Assembly: GCF_001484765.1 (NCBI RefSeq)
Contig: NZ_KQ947376.1
Span: 496,001-560,000, forward strand
Length of the DNA: 64,000 nt
DNA from: Entomohabitans teleogrylli
GTDB taxonomy: Bacteria; Pseudomonadota; Gammaproteobacteria; Enterobacterales; Enterobacteriaceae
Reading direction: 5' to 3'
The notes under the pieces were generated by a model that worked only from the letters and a program-made list of their open reading frames with translations, had not been told where the DNA came from and made no database searches. The translations under genes were made by a program, and so were the position numbers. Shown here in pieces: positions 45,357-54,616 of the stretch; position 1 is the first letter of the stretch, and each line of letters opens with the position of its first letter.

Positions 45357-46895
45357 ATGAAAGATGAATTCGTAATGGGGATCGACAATGGCGGAACCGT
45401 CACCAAAGCGGCAATCTACGATCGTGACGGTAAAGTCATCGCCATCGCCTCTAAATCCACGCGGATGCTCACCCCCAGGGAATACCACACCGAGCGCGAC
45501 ATCAATGAGTTGTGGGCAGCCAACATTGAGGTGATCAAAAAAGCGATCGATCAGTCAGGGATCGACGCCAGCCAGATTAAAGGGATTGCCGTAACGGGCC
45601 ATGGTAACGGGTTGTATCTGGTTGATGAAGAAGGCAATCCGGTACGCAACGGGATTATATCAACGGACAGCCGGGCAAAAGCTTACGTCGAGAAGTGGTA
45701 TCGCGAGCCGACGTTCCTGTCCGACATTCTGCCGAAAACTATGCAATCCATCTGGGCCGGACAGCCTGTCGCTCTGCTGGCCTGGCTGAAGGACAATGAA
45801 CCCGCCACGCTTGCCAAAGCGCGCTACATTTTTATGGTGAAAGACCTGATCCGCTTTTACCTGACCGGAGAGGCCTTCCTTGAGCTGACTGATATCTCAG
45901 GGACTAACCTGATCAATGTGCGCGATCGCGATTACGACGCCCCACTACTGGCCTGGTGGGGGCTTGCCGATCTGCGTGACAAATTGCCGCCCATTAAGCG
46001 TTCCACAGACTGCTGCGGCAAAATCAGCGAAGACGTGGCGCGTCTTACCGGGCTTCAGGCCGGAACACCGGTGTCTGGCGGGGTGTTTGATATTTCGGCA
46101 TCATCCGTCGCCTCAGGGATCAACAGCCTCGACAAACTGGCGATCATCACCGGGACCTGGAGCATCAACGAATACGTCACCGATCATCCGGTTATCGACA
46201 AAGATCTGTTTATGACCTCCATCTATCCCATTGAGGGTAAGTGGCTGATCACCGAAGCCAGTCCGACCTCTGCCAGTAACCTGGAGTGGTTCATCAACAA
46301 CTTTATGGAGAGCGATCGGGACACCGCCGCCGCAAAAGGTTCATCGGTGTATGAGCTGTGCAATATACTGGTCTCCTCTACCACGCCTGATGAAAGCCAC
46401 CTGCTGTTTTTCCCGTTCGTCTTCGGCTCAAATACCATCCCCGATGCGTCGGCGGGATTTATTGGCGTAAACAGTTTCCATAAAAAAGCGCATTTTCTGC
46501 GGGCGATTTATGAAGGCGTGGCCTTCAGCCACCTTTATCACACTGAGCGCCTGCGCAACATCAACCCGAATTTGAGCCGCACCATCCGTATTGCCGGAGG
46601 GGTGACTAATTCGCCAGTCTGGCTACAGGTATTTGCCGATATCTTCCAGTCGACGCTGGAGATTGTTGACGTGAAAGAGCACGGCACGCTGGGCACAGCG
46701 ATGACCGCCGCGGTCATGATCGGCTGGTTTGACGACATTTTTGCCGCTTCCAATGAGATGGTGCATGTCTCACGCACGGTGTCGCCAAATCCGGATAACC
46801 ACAAGGTGTATCAGGACAAATACCGCCTCTATAAAAACCTGTTATCTGAAATGCAGTCGCCGTGGAAAAGCTGCAGCAACTACATCGCACATTAA
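45357..46895 (+). CDS. FGGY-family carbohydrate kinase (LyxK-like)
   Basis: Sugar kinase of 512 residues with both FGGY domains: the N-terminal ATPase loop MGIDNGGTVTKAAIYD, ATP-site GVFDISASS and IITGTWSIN, and the C-terminal RIAGGVTNSPVWLQVFADI. By eye the nearest E. coli relative is the L-xylulose kinase LyxK (shared LLAWLKDNEP- and EASPTSASNLEWF-like segments). It phosphorylates a free ketose or polyol in the cytosol. I chose the ATG at 45357, after AAGGAG, rather than 45330 which overlaps the GlpP-type gene. Third gene of the operon. Confidence 0.87.
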   Translation: MKDEFVMGIDNGGTVTKAAIYDRDGKVIAIASKSTRMLTPREYHTERDINELWAANIEVIKKAIDQSGIDASQIKGIAVTGHGNGLYLVDEEGNPVRNGIISTDSRAKAYVEKWYREPTFLSDILPKTMQSIWAGQPVALLAWLKDNEPATLAKARYIFMVKDLIRFYLTGEAFLELTDISGTNLINVRDRDYDAPLLAWWGLADLRDKLPPIKRSTDCCGKISEDVARLTGLQAGTPVSGGVFDISASSVASGINSLDKLAIITGTWSINEYVTDHPVIDKDLFMTSIYPIEGKWLITEASPTSASNLEWFINNFMESDRDTAAAKGSSVYELCNILVSSTTPDESHLLFFPFVFGSNTIPDASAGFIGVNSFHKKAHFLRAIYEGVAFSHLYHTERLRNINPNLSRTIRIAGGVTNSPVWLQVFADIFQSTLEIVDVKEHGTLGTAMTAAVMIGWFDDIFAASNEMVHVSRTVSPNPDNHKVYQDKYRLYKNLLSEMQSPWKSCSNYIAH

Positions 46896-46906
46896 GTGAG
46901 GAAAGA

Positions 46907-47668
46907 ATGGATCTGAATTTGCAAAACCGTACTGCCATCGTAACCGGCGGCGCCACCGGACTGGGCAAAGCGTTTGTTCTGTCGCTGGCGCAGGAAGGGG
47001 TCAATATCTGTTTTACATTTATGCGTGAAGAAGAAAACCCGCAGCAACTGGTTGATATGGTGAAGTCCACCACGAATGTCAAAATCATCGCGGTAAAAAC
47101 CGATCTTTGCGATGAACAGAGCCGTGAAAATCTGTTTGCGACCTGTATCGCGCAATTGGGTAAAGCCGACATTCTGGTCAATAACGCCGGGATCTGGCTG
47201 AGTGGCTACGTTACCGACATCACCCAGCAGGACTGGGATACGGTGATGAATGTCAACCTGAAAGCGGTCTTTCATCTCAGTCAGCTGTTTGTGAATCATT
47301 GTCTGCAGCACGCTCAGGCGGGAAGCATATTAAATATCACCTCGCAGGCGGCTTTCCACGGTTCCACCACCGGACATGCGCATTATGCCGCCAGCAAAGC
47401 GGGCCTGGTCGCTTTCTCTATTTCGCTGGCGCGGGAAGTGGCAAAGCAGAACATCAATGTGAATAACATCGCCGTCGGGATTATGGATACCGCGATGATC
47501 CGTAAAAACATTGAACAGAATCCTGACTACTACGTCAGCCGTATTCCGGTGGGCCGGGTAGCCCAGCCTCAGGAAATTGCCGACATCGGAGTCTTCATGG
47601 TTTCTCCCAAAGCCAGCTATATGACGGGAGCCACTCTGGATGTCACCGGCGGTATGTTGATGCGTTAA
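46907..47668 (+). CDS. Short-chain dehydrogenase/reductase
   Basis: Classical SDR of 253 residues: NAD(P) loop TGGATGLGKAF (about 11-21), NNAGIW near 86, catalytic Ser in LNITSQAAF and YAASK (near 155), and the C-terminal YMTGATLDVTGGML. The residue after the second strand region suggests no clear NADP preference. It lies 11 bases after the kinase with GAGGAA as ribosome site. A role in oxidising a polyol or interconverting ketose and polyol in this pathway is the simplest inference. Confidence 0.87.
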   Translation: MDLNLQNRTAIVTGGATGLGKAFVLSLAQEGVNICFTFMREEENPQQLVDMVKSTTNVKIIAVKTDLCDEQSRENLFATCIAQLGKADILVNNAGIWLSGYVTDITQQDWDTVMNVNLKAVFHLSQLFVNHCLQHAQAGSILNITSQAAFHGSTTGHAHYAASKAGLVAFSISLAREVAKQNINVNNIAVGIMDTAMIRKNIEQNPDYYVSRIPVGRVAQPQEIADIGVFMVSPKASYMTGATLDVTGGMLMR

Positions 47669-47684
47669 TCTATGGAGAATCACT

Positions 47685-48680
47685 ATGAAATGTCTGGCGA
47701 TTGCCGATCTTTTTATCAATGCCGCAATGATGGATGCAGGTCTGAAGGCGCTCAGGGATAAAGGGATCGAGGTTGAAGTACGCGAATGGTCACACGAATC
47801 GATTGAAAAATTACAGGAGGATAATCTGCGGATTGAGCAGGAAGGCGCGGAAGCCGTAACGTTACCCGACGCCCTCCTCTCTGGTGCAGAGGACGTTGAC
47901 ATCCTCATCACCCAGTTTGCGCCAGTTAACGCCGCGGTATTCGATAAACTGACGAAATTGAAATATGTAGGCGTACTGCGCGGCGGTGTGGAAAACGTTA
48001 ATCAGCAGGTGGCGAAGGCGCGCGGTATTGAGGTGATGAATACGCCAGGGCGCAATGCCCGCAGCGTTGCCGAGTTTACCGTTGGGATGATCCTGGCGGA
48101 AATGCGTAATATCGCCCGCTCTCACGATGCGCTGCGGGACAAGATCTGGCGCAGGGATAGTCCGAACCATCAGGCGATCCCTGAACTGGGCGGCAAAGTC
48201 GTGGGTCTGATTGGTCTGGGACACATCGCCCAACTGGTTGCCGGTTTTCTCAGCGGCTTTGGCAGCGAAATTCTCTTTTACGATAAGTACGTGGAGGGTC
48301 ACGATCGCTATGAAAAAGTCGATTCACTGGATGAGCTGGTACAACGCGCCGATGTGGTATCGCTGCATGCCCGCCTGACGCCGGAGACGGAGAACCTGAT
48401 CAATGCGCGCCATTTCGCACTGATGAAAAACAGCGCCATTATTGTCAACACGGCGCGCTCGGGATTGATCAATGAAGGCGATCTGATTGCAGCCCTGAAA
48501 ACCGGAGAAATTATGGGGGCGGCATTAGATACCTTTGATGACGAACCGTTACCTGATGACAGCGCTTTTTATACGCTGGATAACGTCACCATTACGCCGC
48601 ATATTGCCGGAAGTACTATTGACGCATTCAGCAATTCACCAAAACTATTTTCTGAGATCTTATTGAAGAAACTCAGTTAA
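47685..48680 (+). CDS. D-isomer-specific 2-hydroxyacid dehydrogenase
   Basis: NAD-dependent D-2-hydroxyacid dehydrogenase of 331 residues. The Rossmann loop is GLIGLGHIAQLVAGF (near 165), the substrate Arg is in NTARSGLINEGDL (near 250), the Glu-partner region is FDDEPLP, and the catalytic His is in TPHIAGST (near 300). Related to phosphoglycerate dehydrogenase and PdxB-type enzymes but without an ACT domain. It suggests a sugar acid or 2-keto acid intermediate. Sixteen bases after the SDR with GGAGA upstream. Confidence 0.87.
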   Translation: MKCLAIADLFINAAMMDAGLKALRDKGIEVEVREWSHESIEKLQEDNLRIEQEGAEAVTLPDALLSGAEDVDILITQFAPVNAAVFDKLTKLKYVGVLRGGVENVNQQVAKARGIEVMNTPGRNARSVAEFTVGMILAEMRNIARSHDALRDKIWRRDSPNHQAIPELGGKVVGLIGLGHIAQLVAGFLSGFGSEILFYDKYVEGHDRYEKVDSLDELVQRADVVSLHARLTPETENLINARHFALMKNSAIIVNTARSGLINEGDLIAALKTGEIMGAALDTFDDEPLPDDSAFYTLDNVTITPHIAGSTIDAFSNSPKLFSEILLKKLS

Positions 48681-48769
48681 ATATTAAAAAGCACTATTAA
48701 AGGTTTTTATACGGCCCATTGGGTACGGGGTCGCTCGTGCCCAATTCGCCCGCCTTTTAAGGAATCATT

Positions 48770-50032
48770 ATGGATATTATCAACAGCATTATTAGTCTGG
48801 GGGCATCAGTGATGATGCCAGTAATATTCTTTATTATCGCACTTTGTTTTAGGGTGAAAATTGGCACAGCATTTAAAGCCGGGATGCTGGTCGGTATCGG
48901 TTTTGAAGGGGTCGGACTGGTGATTGGTTTGCTCTTAACCAACCTTGGGCCGGCATCACAGGCCATGGTGGAGCGTATCGGCCTGCACCTGACTGTGGTG
49001 GATACCGGCTGGCCTACCGCCTCAACCATCGGCTGGGGATCGCCGCTGATGCTGCCGGTGGTTGTCGGATTTATTGTCATCAACCTTGCCATGCTGCTAC
49101 TTAAATTAACCAAAACCGTGAATATCGATATTTTCAACTACTGGATATTCCTGATTATGGGATCGGTTGTGTATGCCAGCACCGGGAATTACTGGCTGTC
49201 CGTGGGGATCACCTTCGGGATATTTATTTTGACTCTACTGGCCGCGGATTTAACCGCGCCTTACCTGCAAAAAAACTATAATCTGCAGGGGATCTCTTTC
49301 CCCCATCTTACCTGTATAACTTACGTGCCGTTCGGCATTGTCTGTAATTACATTATTGATAAAATCCCGCTAATCAATAAAATTAATTTCGACCCGGAAA
49401 GCATCAATAAAAAATTCGGCGTCTTTGGCGAACCATTAACGTTGGGTTTTGTGCTGGGGCTGCTACTGGCATTCCTCGCCGGTTACGATATTTCAGGCGC
49501 CGTTTCTCTGGCGATTAAAGTCTCAGCCGCTATGCTGCTCCTGCCAAAAATGATTGAGATCCTCGTGCAGGGCTTGTTAATCGTCCGCGATGCTGCAGAA
49601 GCCAGGCTAAAGGCTAAATTCCCCGGACGCGATTTTTATATTGGTATGGATACGGCGCTACTGATCGGTGAACCTTCAGTGCTGGCTACAGGGCTACTGT
49701 TGATTCCGATGGCGATTGTGCTGTCAATTATCTTACCCGGCAATCGGGTACTGCCTTTTGTCGATCTGGCTTCACTGATGTTTCTGCTGGCAATGGTGAC
49801 GCCATTCTGTAAGCGCAACATGTTCCGGATGTTCATTACCGGCACCCTGATTGTGACCTGTATATTGTACGTCGGAACGGATATTTCACGGGAATACACT
49901 CAGGCAGCGGTCAATTCCAACATCCCGGTACCGGAGGGGATGTCCGAAATAACCAATATTGTCGGCGGCGCCACCACCCCGGTTGGTTGGCTGGCCGTCA
50001 AGTTCGGCGAGTTTTTCAGCTCCGCACCTTAA
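48770..50032 (+). CDS. PTS EIIC component, galactitol (GatC) type
   Basis: Membrane protein of 420 residues with about ten hydrophobic segments, of the galactitol-type EIIC family (GatC/SgcC). Family segments include GIGFEGVGLVIGLL, the DTGWPTASTIGWGSPLMLP region and the C-terminal PVGWLAVKFGEFF. EIIC forms the transport channel of a phosphotransferase system and needs EIIA and EIIB partners; neither is encoded in the operon or elsewhere in the window. Either partners from another locus serve it, or it works as a non-phosphorylating permease, which would fit the co-encoded sugar kinase. Last gene of the operon. Confidence 0.87.
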   Translation: MDIINSIISLGASVMMPVIFFIIALCFRVKIGTAFKAGMLVGIGFEGVGLVIGLLLTNLGPASQAMVERIGLHLTVVDTGWPTASTIGWGSPLMLPVVVGFIVINLAMLLLKLTKTVNIDIFNYWIFLIMGSVVYASTGNYWLSVGITFGIFILTLLAADLTAPYLQKNYNLQGISFPHLTCITYVPFGIVCNYIIDKIPLINKINFDPESINKKFGVFGEPLTLGFVLGLLLAFLAGYDISGAVSLAIKVSAAMLLLPKMIEILVQGLLIVRDAAEARLKAKFPGRDFYIGMDTALLIGEPSVLATGLLLIPMAIVLSIILPGNRVLPFVDLASLMFLLAMVTPFCKRNMFRMFITGTLIVTCILYVGTDISREYTQAAVNSNIPVPEGMSEITNIVGGATTPVGWLAVKFGEFFSSAP

Positions 50033-50498
50033 CCAAAAAAACCCTTTGCCAAACACAGAGGGTAATTTAGCACCTACCCTCTGAAATCGCCCCCTGTACT
50101 GCGCCAGTCTACATGGCTAAGCGCCGGTTTAAGGCAGGCCCGGAGTGGAGAAAAAAGGTGATTAATGGCGGATTTTCGCCAGTTCGTCTTCAGTAAGACC
50201 GGTCATCTTCCTATTTCGCCAATCCCGGCAGATAAGCCGCCCCCGTATCAGACAGTGAAATTCTGTCATCTTTCAGAAACAGAGTGTTTCCGGTATAAGA
50301 AAAAACCATCGCTACCGCCCCTAATACGTCTCACACAGGCTTGCGGATCATCCCGGAAACACAATCGGCTGGAGAACGAATTCATCTTCCCATATCCTTC
50401 CCGGGTATTGCCTCCCGAGCGACGGAAAATAAATTCACATTGTGCGTTATAACGGACGATGCTAGATTCCCTGTACGCTATAACGCACAGAGGTCTTC
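50033..50498. other. 466-base intergenic region before ydcO
   Basis: Holds the end of the catabolic operon transcript and the ydcO promoter. Apart from the inverted repeat at 50441-50489 I recognise no gene. On the minus strand a short piece reading LTEDELAKIRH before a stop near 50163 could be a gene remnant, but no family is evident. Confidence 0.45.
50441..50489. promoter_or_regulatory. Paired operator half-sites in front of ydcO
   Basis: TGTGCGTTATA (50441-50451) and TATAACGCACA (50479-50489) are perfect inverse complements with a 27-base spacer, ending 10 bases before the ydcO start. The right arm lies between the promoter and the start codon. Separated 11-base arms suit a dimeric or looping regulator. 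Its identity is unknown; the AraC-type gene at the 3' end of ydcO is damaged. Confidence 0.55.
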
Positions 50499-51665
50499 AT
50501 GTCGCGCTTTTCCCTCCCTTTTCCCACCATCGCCTCCGGCTTTGTTGCCGTACTGGTGGGCTATGCCAGTTCTGCGGCTATCATCTGGCAGGCCGCGGCG
50601 GCGGCAGGCGCAACTACCCAGCAAATTGCCGGCTGGTTCACGATGCTGGGAATTGGCATGGGGATCAGTTCCCTGGGGCTGTCGTGGTGGTATAAAGCGC
50701 CGGTACTGACCGCCTGGTCAACCCCTGGCGCCGCGCTGCTGGCTACCAGTCTGGCGGGCCATTCATTGGCTGAAGCGGTCGGCATCTTTATCTTTTCCGC
50801 AGCGCTAATATTGTTGTGCGGCGTGACCGGCATTTTTGCGCGCCTGATGCGCGTCATTCCCCATTCACTGGCGGCGGCGATGCTGGCGGGTATTCTGTTA
50901 CGCTTCGGCCTGGAGGCGTTTAACGGGTTACAGGGTCACTTTACCCTCACGATAATCATGTTCAGCGCCTGGCTGATCGCCAGAAAGTGGTTTGCGCGCT
51001 ATGCGATTGTCGCCACCCTGATCGCCGGGCTGGCGGTGTGTCTGGCCACTGGCGATTTCCACCCTGGCGTCGGGCAGTCACCCATAGTCTGGCCGCAATT
51101 CAGCGCGCCACAGTTTGCCCTGTCATCACTGCTGGGTATCGGTGTACCGTTCTTCCTGGTCACTATGGCCTCCCAGAATGCCCCTGGCGTGGCGACCATG
51201 AGCGCTGCCGGCTATCACCCGCCGGTTTCGGCGCTAATGATCGCGACCGGGCTGCTGACGCTGTTGCTGGCGCCGTTTGGCGTATTCTCCATCTGCATCG
51301 CGGCCATTACCGCGGCTATCTGCCAGAGCCCGGATGCCCATGAGGATCCCACCCGCCGCTGGCTGGCGGCGGCCGCGGCCGGCGTGTTTTATCTGTTGGC
51401 GGGGGTGATGGGCGGATCGGTGACTTCCCTGCTGGCGGCGCTGCCAGCGGCGTTTATCCACACCCTCGCCGGTCTCGCTCTGCTGGGCACCATTAGCGGC
51501 AGCCTCCATCAGGCGCTGGCGCAGGAAAATCAGCGCGATGCGGCCATCGTCACCTTCCTGGTGACCGCGTCTGGTATTACGCTGCTCAATGTCGGTGCCG
51601 CTTTCTGGGGGCTGATCGCCGGAGGATTATGCTACGCGCTACTTTCCCGGCGGCCCCGGGCGTAA
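50499..51665 (+). CDS. ydcO: YdcO, BenE-family inner-membrane transporter
   Basis: Membrane protein of 388 residues with about twelve hydrophobic segments, of the BenE family (benzoate/H+ symporter type). Characteristic segments are GFVAVLVGYASSAAIIWQAA at the start and GVPFFLVTMASQNAPGVATM in the middle. E. coli ydcO lies next to sutR; here a large insertion separates them. Substrate not established; aromatic acids are plausible. GAGG precedes the ATG. The last 27 bases overlap the convergent AraC-type gene. Confidence 0.88.
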   Translation: MSRFSLPFPTIASGFVAVLVGYASSAAIIWQAAAAAGATTQQIAGWFTMLGIGMGISSLGLSWWYKAPVLTAWSTPGAALLATSLAGHSLAEAVGIFIFSAALILLCGVTGIFARLMRVIPHSLAAAMLAGILLRFGLEAFNGLQGHFTLTIIMFSAWLIARKWFARYAIVATLIAGLAVCLATGDFHPGVGQSPIVWPQFSAPQFALSSLLGIGVPFFLVTMASQNAPGVATMSAAGYHPPVSALMIATGLLTLLLAPFGVFSICIAAITAAICQSPDAHEDPTRRWLAAAAAGVFYLLAGVMGGSVTSLLAALPAAFIHTLAGLALLGTISGSLHQALAQENQRDAAIVTFLVTASGITLLNVGAAFWGLIAGGLCYALLSRRPRA

Positions 51666-52517
51666 CCGCGAAGGCGCCATGCCGGTGATGCTTTTAAAGC
51701 GGTTGCTGAAGTGGCTTAACGAACTAAAGCCGCAGGCCAGCGCAATATCAGTGAGTGACAGATCGCTATGGCACAGCAACTGCTGTGCTTTTGCCATCCG
51801 CCGCTGCATCACGTACTGATGCGGCGCCATATTTATTGACTGGCGGAACATACGCGCGAAGTGAAACTCGCTGAGCGCTGCTTCGCGCGCCATCTCCGCC
51901 AGCGTCAGCGGTTTATCCAGATTGGCTTCGATCCACGCCACAATATTGCGTGTCACCGCCGGCGCCAGCCCCCCTTTCACCGTCGGGAGGCGCCACTGAA
52001 CATTGCTGTAATGCTGAATAAGATGCGTCATCAGCAGCGTGGAGGCGCTACTTAGCGCCAGATGGTTGGCCTGCTGCTGCCAGTCACACCCCAGCAAAAA
52101 ATGGCGATACAGACTGGCGATCCGCACATCATCGCCAAAGGTCGTCTCCTGCAGGGTAAAGCTGGCGGGACTGCGATCCCAGATGCGCTCGCCGATTTCC
52201 CGCAGATGAACATCGGTACAATAGAAATGGACAAATGACAGGTCGCCGCGAATCTCCCAGCACGACTCGCTCTCTTTCGGCATCAGGCAAAAACGATCCG
52301 GCCCGCCGCCGTTTTGCCAACCGCCGGGGGTCTTATGGTAGCTCTCATAACCGTCCGCCACATACAAACTGAGGGTGTGATGGTCGTAATACTAAGTCAC
52401 CTTATCGTACTTATTCGACCATGCGGCGAGCTGCACGCCGCTATCCAACGCCACAGTATCGTGCAACAGCGCATTATGGTTTTTCAGATTTTCCACTGCA
52501 CGATAAATAAACGCCAT
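51639..52517 (-). pseudogene. AraC-family regulator interrupted by an in-frame amber codon
   Basis: Reading from ATG at 52517 gives MAFIYRAVENLKNHNALLHD and on to residue 41, then TAG (52392-52394), and in the same frame YYDHHTLSLYVADGYESYHK and an intact rest: a sensor domain (HKTPGGWQNGGGPDRFC) and two C-terminal helix-turn-helix motifs (LAEMAREAALSEFHFARMFR; DIALACGFSSLSHFSNRFK). Together the reading frame is 293 codons including the final stop, the usual AraC length. With the stop only a 41-residue fragment is made, or a shortened protein from an internal start such as TTG at 52367. It is divergent from the EamA gene at 52690. Confidence 0.8.
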
Positions 52518-52689
52518 CGCTCTGCCCATCTCCTGCTTCAGGTTCTCAGTCTAAAAAGAGCCGCGCCCGCTTACCACTACCCCGGGCAAAAAAGCGCAAG
52601 AATTTGCAAGTACCCGACAAATCCACGCAAACCGGATTGCCGCATCAGGCGTACAACAGTCACTGGACCCAATACAGAATGGATGAACA

Positions 52690-53601
52690 ATGAACGTGTT
52701 TCTTTATGGCCTGGTGGTGATTATCTGGGGCACCACCTGGATTGCGATTGTATTGCAGCAACAGAGTAGCGTCGCGATCGCGGTTTCTATTTTCTGGCGT
52801 TTTGCCGTCGCCGCCCTGCTGATGCTGGCCATCACCACGGCGCTAAAACGCCTGCGACCGCTATCCATGCGCGACCATCTGTTCTGCCTGGCACAGGGCT
52901 GCTGCGTCTTTAGCGGCAATTTTTACTGTTTTTACACTGCGGCGGCCTGGATCAGTAGCGGGCTGGAATCGGTGATCTTTTCGATGGCGGTGCTGTTTAA
53001 CGCCATCAATAGCTTCCTGTTCTTCCGCCAGCGCCCGCTGGCCCGTTTCTGGCTGGCGGCGGCGCTGGGTATCGCGGGGGTGATCACCCTGTTCTGGCAC
53101 GATCTGCGGGCCACGCAACTGGCCCCGACGCTATTGGCCGGTATCGGATTAAGCGCGTTAGGCACATATGGATTCTCGCTGGGGAATATCATCAGCGCCC
53201 ACCATCAGCGTCGCGGTCTGGAAACCCTCACCACTAATACCTGGGCGATGGGCTACGGCGCGCTGATCATGGGCGCATTCGCGCTGGCGCGCGGCGACAG
53301 CTTTATCGTGGAATTCAGCGTCCGCTACCTGGGATCGCTATTTTATCTGGCGGTATTTGGCTCGGTCATTGCCTTCGGAGCCTATTTTTCACTGGTAGGG
53401 CGCATCGGCGCCAGTCAGGCAGCATACAGTACGCTGCTGTTCCCACTGGTGGCGCTGGCGATCTCCACCCTGTATGAAGGTTATATCTGGCATCTGAATG
53501 CCATACCCGGACTGGCGCTCATTCTGGGGGGGAATCTGATCATGTTCCTGCGCCTGCCGCCCCGGCGAACTACCGGGAGCGCAGCAAAACGCGCGGTATA
53601 A
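52690..53601 (+). CDS. EamA/DMT-family transporter
   Basis: Ten-helix drug/metabolite transporter of 303 residues with two EamA repeats. It begins FLYGLVVIIWGTTWIAI, and the second repeat ends in ALIMGAF to GLALILGGNLIMFLRLP. Members export amino acids or small metabolites; the substrate is unknown. It is divergent from the broken AraC gene, a common regulator-exporter pairing, so its control may be altered here. A hairpin follows at 53607. Confidence 0.85.
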   Translation: MNVFLYGLVVIIWGTTWIAIVLQQQSSVAIAVSIFWRFAVAALLMLAITTALKRLRPLSMRDHLFCLAQGCCVFSGNFYCFYTAAAWISSGLESVIFSMAVLFNAINSFLFFRQRPLARFWLAAALGIAGVITLFWHDLRATQLAPTLLAGIGLSALGTYGFSLGNIISAHHQRRGLETLTTNTWAMGYGALIMGAFALARGDSFIVEFSVRYLGSLFYLAVFGSVIAFGAYFSLVGRIGASQAAYSTLLFPLVALAISTLYEGYIWHLNAIPGLALILGGNLIMFLRLPPRRTTGSAAKRAV

Positions 53602-53606
53602 ACAAA

Positions 53607-53637
53607 GAGACCAGAAAAAACGCCCTTTTCTGGTCTC
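53607..53637. terminator. Hairpin between EamA gene and ydcL
   Basis: GAGACCAGAAAA (53607-53618) and TTTTCTGGTCTC (53626-53637) form a perfect 12-base stem with a 7-base loop in the gap between convergent stops. A/T pairs at the loop side rather than a trailing T tract make it a probable, not classical, bidirectional terminator. Confidence 0.65.
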
Positions 53638-53663
53638 CTCTGAACTGCCGGAATGAGGGTTTA

Positions 53664-54332
53664 TCAGCGTTGCTCAGTGTTAAACATCGTGGCGTCGGTC
53701 GCCATATCGTCAACCACCTGTTTAAGATCGTTCAGGGTCAACGGCGTGTTCTCGTTGCTCAGGGTTTTCCCTTCCCCTTTGCGCACCACTTTCAGCACCG
53801 GTTTATTGGTGGTAGCGTCAATCAACTCGCCCTCAAAATAGAGGCTGGTATCCATTGAACGGTGCCCGGTCAGGGCCTGAGTCCCCGCCACTACCATGGC
53901 GACCGGGATCACTTCATAGAACTGCAACCCCTCTTTGCTGCTGTCCACGCCGGTAATCGCCCCGCGGAAAATCAAACTGCGCGGCCCCGGGGCGCTGACC
54001 AGCGGCAAACGCTGCGCGGCAGCGGCCTTCAGCTTAGTATTGGTGTAGTTGCGAATACCATCCAGAGCGTCCTGGCCGATCTGAGTATTGGGTTTGGGAA
54101 CCGGATAGTAGACCACCGGGTTATAGACCAGGCTGTCATAATTTTTAATATCAAAATTCGGGTCAATCCAGCGCAATACCGGTTTACCGGTCGCGGATTT
54201 CGTTTCCTGTAATCCGGAATAGTTTTTCAGGAAGCCGGAAAATTTTTCAGGCTTAGTCACCGAAGAAGAACACCCTGCCAGCACCAGCGTCGCCGCCAGC
54301 GCAGTCACTTTAATAACCGTGGAAATACCCAT
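53664..54332 (-). CDS. ydcL: YdcL, DUF3313 lipoprotein
   Basis: Lipoprotein of 222 residues, the length of E. coli YdcL. The signal peptide ends in a lipobox LAGC (Cys21) followed by Ser, so outer-membrane sorting is expected. The DUF3313 body shows FSGFLKNYSGLQETKSATGK, VLRWIDPNFD, the long PRSLIFRGAITGVDSSKEGL block and EGELIDATTNKPVLKVV, all near identical in plan to E. coli. Function unknown. It is neighbour to tehB as in E. coli. Confidence 0.92.
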   Translation of the reverse strand: MGISTVIKVTALAATLVLAGCSSSVTKPEKFSGFLKNYSGLQETKSATGKPVLRWIDPNFDIKNYDSLVYNPVVYYPVPKPNTQIGQDALDGIRNYTNTKLKAAAAQRLPLVSAPGPRSLIFRGAITGVDSSKEGLQFYEVIPVAMVVAGTQALTGHRSMDTSLYFEGELIDATTNKPVLKVVRKGEGKTLSNENTPLTLNDLKQVVDDMATDATMFNTEQR

Positions 54333-54616
54333 TGTGTTGATCCCTGTAATGATAGAAATATCCGAAAAATTGTAGCAAACAATTTAACAACGCGCAGGAC
54401 AAAAAGGTATTTTATGACAGCAGGTTAGCATCAGAAGCTTATTTCAAAAACAATGATTTGTTTTGAAAATGTTTCAATCATTTAACATTTGCAGGGAAAA
54501 TTATTAATTCTCTCTTTCTGCCGGCCCTGGCGCGCCGCTGGCGCCTTTGCCCGGGACATCCGCCCGGGCTTTCACGCCGACAAAATCTTCACCGCCAGCC
54601 ATCAGACCTGCGCCGC

